From contig NC_092366.1 of assembly GCF_030848805.1 (NCBI RefSeq), positions 7,369,224 through 7,433,223 of the forward strand: a stretch of DNA of 64,000 nucleotides, read 5' to 3'. Shown piece after piece: positions 37,572 to 48,230 of the stretch (position 1 is its first letter; each line of letters begins with the position of its first letter). The notes below the pieces were generated by a model. That model ran no database searches. It worked only from the letters and a program-made list of their open reading frames with translations, and was not told where the DNA came from. A program made the translations under genes and the position numbers. This DNA is from Temnothorax longispinosus. Lineage: Eukaryota; Arthropoda; Insecta; Hymenoptera; Formicidae.

Positions 37572-37778
37572 CCGATTTCAATGACTTTGATATATGTTGT
37601 CAAGGTCATGACCCCAAGTGACCTTCAGAAGGTTTTAGCCGTCGCTCGTTATTCGTTAAAAAGTTATTAACAAAAAAGTTTGGAAATACGTAGGTTAGAT
37701 GACGCGCTTCAAAAGTATTTAACTGTTTAAAGCGCGTCATCTAACCCATGTGGCATCTCGCATATTAACTTTCCACGC
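37572..37778. other. Unique core of the foldback element
   Basis: About 207 bp found only on the left of the G-rich array. It includes TCAAGGTCATGACC (37,600-37,613), a pattern like nuclear-receptor half-sites, and the 17-bp hairpin at 37,693-37,746. No coding frame. Confidence 0.7.
37693..37746. repeat. Perfect 17-bp hairpin in the foldback core
   Basis: GGTTAGATGACGCGCTT and its reverse complement AAGCGCGTCATCTAACC are separated by a 20-nt AT-rich loop. Confidence 0.92.
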
Positions 37779-38797
37779 ATGAAAAGTTCACGCATACACT
37801 TTTCACGCGAACCGAGGTTTACGCACACCCCCCCCTGCTTTCGGGGGAGGTGCGGTAGCCCCGAAATAGTTCACGCATACACTTTTCACGCGAACCGAGG
37901 TTCACGCACACCCCCCCCTGCTTTCGGGCCGGTGAACCTCGGTTCGCGTGAAAAGTGTATGCGTGAACTATTTCGGGCTACCGCACCTCCCCCGAAAGCA
38001 CGGGGGGGGGGTGCGTGAACCTCGGTTCGCGTGGAAAGTGTATGCGTGAACTATTTCGGGACTACCGCACCTCCCCCGAAAGCACGGGGGGGGGTGTGTG
38101 CGTGAACCTCGGTTTGCGTGGAAAGTGTATGCGTGAACTATTTCGGGACTACCGCACCTCCCCCGAAAGCACGGGGGGGGGTGTGCGTGAACCTCGGTTC
38201 GCGTGAAAAGTGTATGCGTGAACTATTTCGGGGCTACCGCACCTCCCCCGAAAGCAGGGGGGGTGTGCGTGAACCTCGGTTCGCGTGGAAAGTGTATGCG
38301 TGAACTATTTCGGGACTACCGCACCTCCCCCGAAAGCACGGGGGGGGTGTGCGTGAACTTCGGTTCGCGTGAAAAGTGTATGCGTGAACTATTTCGGGGC
38401 TACCGCACCTCCCCCGAAAGCAGGGGAGGGTGTGCGTGAACCTCGGTTCGCGTGGAAAGTGTATGCGTGAACTATTTCGGGACTACCGCACCTCCCCCGA
38501 AAGCACGGGGGGGGTGTGCGTGAACCTCGGTTCGCGTGGAAGTGTATGCGTGAATTATTTCGGGACTACCGCACTTCCCCCGAAAGCACGGGGGGGTGTG
38601 CGTGAACCTCGGTTCGCGTGGAAAGTGTATGCGTGAACTATTTCGGGACTACCGCACCTCCCCCGAAAGGACGGGGGGGGGTGTGCGTGAACCTCGGTTC
38701 GCGTGGAAAGTGTATGCGTGAACTATTTCGGGACTACCGCACCTCCCCCGAAAGCACGGGGGGGGTGTGCGTGAACCTCGGTTCGCGTGGAAAGTAT
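37779..38797 (+). repeat. Tandem array of 82-87-bp units with G-runs, with an inverted head
   Basis: Direct units from about 37,932 carry GTGAACCTCGGTTCGCGTG, a short CTATTTCGGG block, CCGCACCTCCCCCGAAAGCA and a run of about 6-10 G. Successive spacings are 87, 85, 82, 84, 83, 83, 83 and 85 bp, the variation coming mainly from G-run length. The first two units (37,779-37,931) are inverted, giving a near-perfect palindrome centred at about 37,920. Regular G-runs on one strand could form G-quadruplexes. Confidence 0.93.
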
Positions 38798-39574
38798 ACG
38801 GTCGTGTGTGCAACCCGGCCGTGTGTGCAATACGGCTGTGTGTGCAATACGGCCGTGTGTGCAATACAGCCGTGTGTGCAATACAGCCGTGTGTGCAATA
38901 CGGCTGTGTGTGCAACACGGTCGTGTGTGCAATACGGCCGTGTGTGTAATACGGCCGTGTGTGCAATATGGTCGTGTGCGCAATGCGCTGTGTGCAATAC
39001 GGTCGTGTGTGCAATAACAGCCATGTGTGCAATGCGCTGTGTGCAATACGGTCGTGTGTGCAATGCGCTGTGAGCTATACAGTCGTGTGTGCAATGCGCT
39101 GTGTGCAATACAGCCATGTGTGCAATGCGCTGTGTGCAATATGGTCGTGTGTGCAATGTGCTGTGAGCAATACGGTCGTGTGTGCAATGCGCTGTGTGCA
39201 ATACAGCCATGTGTGCAATGCGCTGCGTGCAATACGCTGTAGCAATACAGCCGTTTTTACAATGCACTGTGTGCAATACAGTCCGTGGGGTGCAATAACA
39301 GCCATGTGTGCAATGCGCTGTGTGCAATACGGTCGTGTGTGCAATGCGCTGTGTGCAATACGGTCGTGTGCGCATGCGCTGTGTGCACATACGGTCGTGT
39401 GTGCAATGCGCTGTGCGCATATGATCGTGTAGACAAAGAAATATTTGCGCAATATGCCTGTAGGCAATCGCTCTGTAGGCAATTTGAAATGTGTGCTATC
39501 GGGATTGTGTGCAATGGGTGTGTGCAAACGAACCACCTGTAGGCAATCGTTTTGTAGGCAAACGGGACCCTCCC
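38798..39574 (-). repeat. Right foldback arm
   Basis: The reverse-complement array (units such as CAATACGGCCGTGTGTG and CAATGCGCTGTGTG) has 17-mers innermost and 31-bp composites outermost, then the subterminal CCTGTAGGCAATCG words and the CCCTCCC end. It mirrors the left arm zone by zone. Confidence 0.93.
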
Positions 39575-39583
39575 ATAAAGTTT
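39575..39583 (+). repeat. Right 9-bp target-site duplication
   Basis: ATAAAGTTT, identical to 36,750-36,758. Confidence 0.93.
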
Positions 39584-42500
39584 TATTTGTCTGAATTTTA
39601 TATTTATTTAAAAACTTTTTCCCTTACTAATAACTTCTATATTCATACTAATTTCCGACAATTTTTAATATTCTGTATTAATTTTCATTGAGTTATTCTT
39701 TTACATCCTTGAAATCTAATTTGAATTACAGTGGTTGTTTACGTGATGCACGGGTGTAACACGCGTATAAAACTTTTCAAATAAATAAACGGTTAATAGC
39801 TACGACGGACCGTAAAGGGCCGCCAAGGGCGGTTCTTTGCTTGAAGACCTCGGTCGTTAATAACTTGGCCGCGTGATAGCGGGGACCACCAGTAAAGAAG
39901 TCGACTCATCCCACGATGACTTAAAAGCCAAGTCTGCTATTGACCCCCCTCACATGTTCCCCCGTGTCATGTTTATTCCAACGTATTTTCGACCCCCTCT
40001 AGTGACCTCTTTCTTCAGGTGAACGGAACAATATGTGAGTTTTACAATAAATATTCTGTATTCCAATAATAATACAGGAATAATACAGAAATATATAAAT
40101 TTTACGTTTTATTTTTATGATTTTTATAAGAAATTTTCTCTTTACAATTTGAGATTGAATAATATTCTACGATATTATATTTTAACCAACCGTTATGTCT
40201 TTCTAATAATATTTTAAGTAGAGTATTATATGCAAAATTAATAAAATTATATAGATTAATAATACATAAATAATAATATAAATTAAAATAATAATAATAA
40301 TAATGTAATTAAAACTTTCTTTATTTTACTTAAAAAATATAAAATTTATAAAAGTAAAGCTGTATTTTACATCAAGGAAATGGATAATAACTTTTACCGC
40401 GAGAACGGAGTCTGATCTTTTGGTCTTTGAGCCTCACGCGCGTTAAGAGGCTCGTGAGCCAGGACTATTTGTATGATACTACCTACTGTGCATCGTATAT
40501 AGATGTCTTTATCGTTTTACGAGGTCCATAAAGTGCCAGTGGCGCGCTCGTGTATCTCTAGCACATGAGAGAAGGAAAGCATTGTCACTATTGTTTATGC
40601 GTATCATTAGATACACCGTTGTCGTCAATTCCTCGATAGAGTAAAGACCAGCTCATGCGATGTTTTGAGTGCTTTTCGACATGGTATTTTATGAGCGTCG
40701 AGATTTTACCACTTTAAACAACATCTTTTTACGCATTTGATCCCCTTCAAAAACAACTCTTTTATCATATTCAAAACTTTACTAAAGCTATGCAAATGCA
40801 TATTAAATTTAAATTTATAAACATTATAAACATTATAACATTTACTTGTATATCTTAATTTTTTAACTCTTGTTTTAGTTTTAATTTTAATTTTAATTTT
40901 ACACTGAGACTTTCTTATTTTAATGACGGATTCTTTTATAAATTTAATATAAATGTATCTTTAGGAAAAGTTAGAAAACTTGACGTTTAAGAAAATTTAT
41001 CAAAAAAATTGCAAAACGTTTTCTCCGACATATATGTATGTATACATATACCGATGTCAATACATGTATATAGCTATATAAGACTGTTATCATACGATCT
41101 TAACACGCCACAAAAAGCGAGAAGCTGATTTACGAGAATTCGTTTGAGAAGAGCTTTGATAAAAGTGACAATAATTTAAGGGTATACTCGAAAGACCAGA
41201 GACAGGATATTAAACGACATTGGAGTAACACGAGCTGCTGCCGCTGCTGGTCATAATGGAGCTGTCAATCAAGATGAATGTCACGACCGAAAAGAAGTAT
41301 TGATTTCGATAGAAACTCGTTTCCAGTCGTCACGTCATTTAAGAGAAATCATACGCTCTGTTAATTCGGATTTATGATCTTTTACGAAACTTATATTTCA
41401 ATCCTTTGCCACGTCGCGGCGTCGCCGCGTCGGTGAAATTCTACTATAATGGCAATATATTACTTTTAATATATTATTTATTATATATATCCTATTTATT
41501 GTGGCAAAGAAAAAATTTTTAGATTCTATCCTTTTTGTGATGATATCTTTTAACTCTTGATATTTTAATGCATTGAATTTTCATATTAGAAATATAAATG
41601 ATTCTGCATTGGGTAGCATCGTCAGCACGTTACTATCTGTTCGGGCGACGTTATTGCAGTCACGTTGCTCTCTATCTCTGATGCTCTAAGAATCTCTCTG
41701 GTGCTTAAACGATGATCTATAAACGATACAGCCGCGTTTAGGGTTAAACTTTTCCTTTGAATATTAAAAATATGACCGAGAGAAATGTACAGAGCAGGAA
41801 TGAGACACACAGTAACATGACTACGGGGTACGATCGCGATCGGGATAAGATGTCGTAACCTTTGGCTGGGCTCACAACTCGTGCCGCGTGAGTCCCGTTA
41901 GTTTCATATAACGCCCGGGGATGCTCAACACATTCCTGGAGACGTGCGCCACCGGCGCTACATGTAGATGACATATATCAATGATCTTTATTCCTGCGGC
42001 TACTAAACATTTATTGCCGTGAGCTTGTTTCGCTATAGATTGTCTAGGAATAATCTCTTTTGGCGAATGTATATTTTTTTAAGATTTCGTAATCTATCTT
42101 TTATTATCAAAAATATCGCGAGATATAATTTTATTCTAATTTATAATAGATTAAACGGAAAAAAATATTAATAAAAATATAATTGCATAAAAAGTTTTCT
42201 GTTTTCGAAGAAATATATCAACCCGGGCTTACGTAGGGACGCCAGAAGGGTGAGGAAGGATTCTAGAGGGGGGTCGTATCCTAGTAATTATGCCACAGAC
42301 GAATGTCGGGACATTCATCAGCGACAGTATGTTTAATGCGTAGCCGTTAAATATGTGCGCCAAGCACGCCATGGTCTGCCTAAACACAACACTCCAACGG
42401 GGAATCCAACAAATTAACGCCAATGCGTTAAATGTTCAAGCTAGAAGATTGTCTTTGTCTTTCGAAGCAACTAAGAAATTGTAACCCGATTTAACGTGAA

Positions 42501-45500
42501 AAAACAAGTGATTTTCCCGACAACTTTACTGCTTATTATACGTAGGTTACTTTTTTTAATACAAAGTTCTTTCAGGATTTTATTGTAAAACTATATTAAA
42601 AAAAATTTATTTTAAGATAAAAACATTATCCGAAAAATAAAAGTACCACCGATGTCACAGTAATGTATACTGTTAAAACCATAATAAAAGTCACGATAAT
42701 TTTGTCACAAATTACAATTTCGCGCTTTTATCGCAATTTAAACGAGCAGAGAAAAAATCCGGTCTCTAAAAATTAGCGGCGAGTCATACGAGTAAGTTAA
42801 TAGGAACGTAGTATATAAACGTTCGCGGCCGTAAACAAGCGACGAAGAAACATTGCCGGCAATATTGTTTTAATCCGTAAAGAAGAAAAAATGTTTGTGC
42901 AGCACAGCGATTAATATGCCTCTATATATTCAACGGATGGCCCGTTGAACGTCGCCAATAAATTCTGATTTTTTTCAGGGCTAATATCACGATCGTTTTA
43001 AAAGAAAAAAGTTATCAAGATATAGTAAACATATTGCAAAAATTAATAAAAAAAACTTGTCCAAAATCTTGTTTCTTGTAGAAGATAATATCGTATCTTT
43101 AAATATGATTTTGAATAATATCATATTTAATTCTTTAAATATGATTTTAAGTTATAGACATTTAGGAAAAGTTATAAAAATGTACATTTAATAATTTATG
43201 ATTAGATTAGAAATGTAATTTATATTTCAAAATGTATAACAATTGTAATATTAAATAAGTATTATTTAGTTAAGTATTATTTAATTTTGTGCTCTTTTAT
43301 TTTAATATTTAAAATCTGAAATAGGATAAATTTGAAACATCTAATGCTTTAAACCCAACTCAAGTTTGCGTTTCTTTGTAATTTAATACTAGTTAAATAA
43401 TTGAGTTCGTGTAATCTCTGTCAAGCACGTGCCATGTTTTCTTTTAATTATCACGATCGCCGAGTGTTTCGTCCAACAAAACGTGGGTAAGATTAATGAT
43501 CTCCGAAGAATGGAGTCATTTCTTTCTCCGATCAAACATGCGGGATAATTAATAACGCACCGATTGACCTAACGATTCTTAATCGACGGCGTGAAAAAAA
43601 CTGTGAAAAACACTGACTGTGTGGAAAAGGTATAAAGAAATTAAAAACAGATTTTGATTAAAAAATCAAAAGTATATCGTAACCTATTCCAAGAGAATCA
43701 ATTCCAAATATAATATGTTCTGATGATTTGTTATAATCTGGAGTAACTATTTATTAATTGCAATTCTTTAATTTAAAGCAAAAAAAAACAATGTAGTATA
43801 ATTATTTCTGTTTAAGAAAAATGTGCTAATTTATGAAAATTAAATGAGTAATTTAAAAAATTAATAATTTTTTTAATTCGTCACTTTTTTTTATTTATAG
43901 TAAAAATAATATTTACATCTGGAAAATTAACAAAATCAATTTTTATATTGTGATTATTTCCCGATTTATGAGAATGATATTAAATGTTCCATCGACTTAT
44001 AGTGGAAATCGATCCAAATATCGAAAGTCCCTATTTGCAAGGTGGATCAACGAGTACGGACAACTGCCATATATCGTTTTTCGAACCGGATAGGAGAAGC
44101 GCCGTAACAGACGGTCTCGTGTTTACGCTGACGATCAACGTGCAAAAATAAACGCGCCCTGTATATCCGTAACCCTTTTGCGTCGATGGACGACACGCGT
44201 CCGCCTGCTACCGCCGAAGTCTGTTTTTGAAATGTTTTCTTTTTTCCCGAGTCGGATAAAGACTGGATGTATTAGATTGATTACTAAGTACGCGAGACTT
44301 GACTTTCGTATAATTTCTGCAAATATCGGAAACGTTCATTCTATCTCTCTATATTTATCTCTCTTTCTTTGCAAACGTGATTATTATGTGATATCGCATA
44401 ATCTTTATGTAACGTAATTTAAAAACAAAAGCACACAAAAACTTTTTTTATATTATTTAAGTAGGCGTGTATTATTTTTGCTGTGAGCAAATTTGGAAAA
44501 GGCATTTCGATGCTAATTTTATTTTCAAGATAAAACGTGTATAAAATTACGCTGCAGCAAATTCCCGGTACGCTTTATTGGAATTTGCGGAACGCAAAAT
44601 TCTTTCAAAATAAACTAGGTGCAAAAGAAAGAATCTGTTTACGACAAATTAAACGCGCGCAATATGTTCAACTCACTCAAAATCAGGTATGCGCGTTTAT
44701 GCAAATGCATTATGCAACCGCGCAGTACCAAAAGCGCATCAGTCAGGAATTGCCAAATTTGGCAATCTCATCGGCTCTCTCAGTTGGTTAATTATACCGC
44801 GACGAGATGATATGCAAAAATGTCTTTACTTTCCAGTAATAAAGAAAATGAATTGCCTGTAGCTTTTCGTCCATACAAATAATTCGTGCTTTCACAATTC
44901 TATACCTTACCCAACATTTTTACGGATTTCTCCAAGATAGAATCCAAGGATAAATATTTTGATTTGCTTGAATAAAATAGAATAAAGAGACAATTTCAAT
45001 AAATTTTAAACGTTCGTTTAGATACGATATCTTTATAGAATATTAAAACGTCCAAATGATATATATAGTCTTAGTTACATAAAAATTTGTTACATAACCT
45101 CATTCTATGATTCGCATAAAAAGCAGAAGAACTCTGCACTGTCGCGATTGCAACAACGGAGTATTAAATCCGCGAGCGGCGTAAATTGATATAAACATGA
45201 GTGTATAGTATTTCGAAAGACCTCGGGAAACGTCCTCGTGACGCAACGTTCGCGGAACAATCATTAGCGGCGCGTTTGAGCGCGAAGTCTAGCGGTGACG
45301 GCGACAACGCACGCATGCATCGCAGAAATACCGTTACGCTCCGATAATAATCGCGGCAGGTGTTCCGATACGGCGAATAATTTCGATACTACGAAATTCC
45401 TCATCCACGCGGGGCCAAATTGCAATAATTATTTCCACGGTTTGCGTCTTTCCTACATGACACTCCGCGAAAATGTAGCAACTGCCACGTCAAGCGCGAA

Positions 45501-46695
45501 CGCGAACTTTACGCACGAACTTTGTATTACGTTTTTTTGCCGTAGTTTTATGACAATTATGTCGATATAAAATATTTCCATATTACAAAATTTATTTGCA
45601 AATATAACAGTTTTGGTATTTTATATATGAAAATGCTGCTTATGCAAATTATTTTAATAATTAAATCAAAAAAATATATTATTCAAAAAAATTATAAAAT
45701 AATTAAATCTTTTTTCTCAATTTTTTATCTTAAAAAAAATTACGATTCTCCTAACAATAAGTGAGATTAGTGAAACGAATGAGAATAACATATCAATATT
45801 TGCTATTTTCTCCTCGCATAAATTGCATACGAAAAAAGGGATAATACGACATTCAATTTAGTGCTCTCACGCTCGCATGATATTCTCGGTTATGATTATT
45901 ATGTTACCTCGCGCCTTCGTCCAATCCGCGAGGGTGAGTTTTTCGTAAACTCGGTGACTGTAAATTACGTGGCGCGAGATACGCGCACATACAACGCGCC
46001 GAGTTAATATTTGAACACGAAAAATTGCCATTTTTGCGCGCGGTATATTACACGTTAGCTATAGAGTAGTTTCTTAGTCGAGCGATGGTATTCGATATAA
46101 TGTGGAAATGAGCATAAACAATATACAATGAAAAAATAATGTTTTTACAACGCGGTCGATTTTAAGGTAGTACATTTTATCATAAAATGCTATGCTGAAG
46201 CCGTCAGCGATACAACTTAAAAATTTCTGAAAATTTTAATTTTTCTTTAATATAAAATAAAATCAATATATTACCGATCAATAATGTACTTTTATTTTAA
46301 TCAAATATTTGTTTTTATCATAATAATGATTATAAAAGTTAATTAATATATACTAATAATTGAATTAATTAATATTAATTAATAATCGGCGCATTTGTCG
46401 TACATACATTAAAATGTAGTAAAACAAATAACACGCAATAATTATATATACTACTAAATAAAATAGCGTTTTATTCGCGCCTTAAATTTGAATGACCAGC
46501 GGATTTCGGAGCGACGATCTCACGTGACTTATTGTAATCGGCTACCATTCCGCGGCTTGCGATATTTCACGAGATATGATAACTATAATAACGGCTAAAC
46601 GTTTTAAAACTCGCAGTCTCCGTCTATAACATGCGTGTGTAATACATTGAAAGCCGTTTACCGTCACCATAAAACAAATTTTCTGTCAAACTCAC
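39584..46695. other. AT-rich stretch with scattered GC-richer islands
   Basis: No confident exon apart from the small candidate at 41.7-42.0 kb. Islands at about 39,780-40,020, 40,390-40,660, 41,620-42,000, 42,220-42,440, 44,010-44,220 and 45,140-45,530 show open frames without splice support. The island at 42,229-42,423 is open on the minus strand just upstream of the candidate membrane protein. Confidence 0.5.
41744..41974 (-). CDS. Small open reading frame for a putative tail-anchored membrane protein
   Basis: A 76-codon frame from a true ATG to TAA. Residues 1-48 are polar, with several Cys and charged residues (LQECVEHPRALYE, GYDILSRSRS). Residues 50-72 form one strongly hydrophobic helix (PVVMLLCVSFLLCTFLSVIF) followed by a short basic end (KGKV). 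This is the layout of a tail-anchored or small single-pass protein. The block is GC-richer than its flanks. An AG at CGTCTCCAG|GAATG could make it the last exon of a longer gene instead. I recognise no family. Confidence 0.35.
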   Translation of the reverse strand: MSSTCSAGGARLQECVEHPRALYETNGTHAARVVSPAKGYDILSRSRSYPVVMLLCVSFLLCTFLSVIFLIFKGKV

Positions 46696-48230
46696 CTGAT
46701 CCAAGCGCGGCTTCGTGCCCGATGCGTGTCCCACGCGAATCTTGTCTCGTTGATATGTATCCCTCCGTAGCTTCTGCGATCACCAAAAAAGCACACTTTT
46801 TCACCGATATGCGTCACAAAGGAGAAGACGAGAGAGAAGGAGAGAGGGGGAGAGAGAGACGATTCTCACTCTCGATATGTAAGCGTTAACATAATCGGGA
46901 CGGAATCACGCGCCACGACATTCGAACCAACAACGACGAGCGTGGACGATCGGCGAGCGCCGACTGCGCCACGCGCCGTGGAACGTTGAACGTTGAACCG
47001 TATCGAGGTGCGAGGTGCGCGGTGGCGGGTGGGGGCGAGCTCGCCGCGCGGGCGGAGCAAAGGGAAGGGGGAACATCCCGCGCCCGCGGCCCGCTACCCT
47101 CGCCGCGAATTCGTTACAGCTGACGGCGATGCTCCGCGACGACGCGCAACATCCGAATCACGCCAAACAGATCTGTCTTTTCTCGCATTTTTCGCGTTCG
47201 CGCTCCAATACGTACAACACGCGTTAGATAAATATTAATAATTTAATTAAATATATACCCGAAAACTTGTGAAATTGTCATCTCCCGTTTGATCCGATTG
47301 AAAATGCTGGGAACTTTTCTAATATTCTCTATGTCGGAAATTTAACAAAGATATATTTATTCTGTCATGTAATACACATGAGATAAATGGATTCAATATC
47401 TGTCTAACGTTGCCATCATAATCTTCCCGTCACTGGATTCCGCCATTGCCCCGACGCGCGCGACCACTTTTTCACGCACCCGTGCAAGCCGACCGAAAAC
47501 TTGTAATTACGTACATTTCTCTACTTGAATAGTCAACCCGACGACCGATTTCGGGTTGATATCGCACGGTACTGCTGGTGATCATTGGATCTGTTACGTT
47601 CGCAGCTTTATTACGGATGAAAGAATTAAAGAAGCTAACGCGTAAAACGACGAACGCGTCGAAACGCGACGGCGAAACGGACACGAATGAATGCACGTCG
47701 CGATTCGCGTCATTCGCGATTGGATTGGAGTTGAAAGATTCGAATCGCGCCAACTTCACGCGGCTACGCGAAAACTCCATTAACCCGATATTCCGAAAAA
47801 TCTCAATCGCGATGATCGCTCGTTAAATCTTTACGTCGATGATGTATTACACGTTGATCAATCTAGAGATCCGATGCTAATAATAATTTATAATTAATCG
47901 ACAGTTAAGGGTGCGAATGTTCGTAATGCAAGAACGAGGGAATTGAGAAGTGAAATATTTCGATCAGGAGACAGCACGATAGAACGTGATGCGTATTACC
48001 GAAGAACGATATCAAACAACTATTCGCGATCACATCGGGTTAATTAGCACTCCGCGTAATCAGAGACACGACTTATTGTTAGACACACGAATTAGACAAC
48101 GAACGAGTCGCGGGATGGATTTTCGGAGCGAAAATCGAGCGAGAAAACACGGCGCGATTTTCGACTGCGCCGCGACGTGAGTAAAGACAGAAAAGAAAGG
48201 GGAGAGAGAGAGAGAGAGGGGGAGGGGGAA
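46620..48230. promoter_or_regulatory. CpG-rich region, probable promoter
   Basis: A long GC- and CpG-rich block (dense CGCG words near 47,040-47,160 and 47,450-47,780) in AT-rich surroundings, comparable to the starts of the genes at 58 and 60.6 kb. A consensus donor on the minus strand at its left edge suggests transcription leftward. No long coding frame with recognisable content is present. Confidence 0.45.
46696..46900 (-). other. Possible non-coding first exon ending at GATCAG|GTGAGT
   Basis: On the minus strand a perfect 5' splice consensus follows 46,696 at the edge of the CpG-rich region. The 5' limit is a guess. In the frame that would join the exon at 28,733, the sequence is open for about 40 codons but has no ATG, so it would be untranslated leader. 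The link to that exon is inference only. Confidence 0.35.

Larger units (their letters stand above)
36759..39574. mobile_element. 2816-bp foldback-type transposon, non-autonomous
   Basis: The element starts GGGAGGG and ends CCCTCCC, and is flanked by perfect 9-bp direct repeats (ATAAAGTTT). The first ~813 bp and last ~777 bp are inverted repeats of each other, made of short tandem subrepeats, which is the architecture of foldback (FB) elements. A 9-bp target duplication is typical of Drosophila FB elements and Mutator-like elements. Subterminal words (TTGCCTACAAAACGATTGCC) are shared by both ends. Between the arms lie a ~207-bp unique core and a G-rich tandem array. No transposase-like frame exists, so mobilisation would need a partner in trans. 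The long open frames across the arms only translate the repeats. Superfamily assignment is inference. Confidence 0.9.

Noticed and set aside
36740..37670. Long open frames (up to 293 codons) with His/Thr/Cys-rich repeats such as IAHTTVLHTAHC across the left foldback arm, and similar ones on the right arm
   Set aside because: They only translate the 17-bp and 14-bp subrepeats. Several frames on both strands are open at once, which shows the cause is the repeat and not coding.
37779..38797. Frames through the G-rich array (for example repeated VNYFGTTAPPPKA)
   Set aside because: By-products of the tandem unit. They are interrupted whenever the G-run length changes.
47015..47238. Gly/Arg-rich frames in the 47-kb CpG-rich block
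   Set aside because: Composition follows GC content. Overlapping frames are open on both strands and there are no splice-bounded exons.
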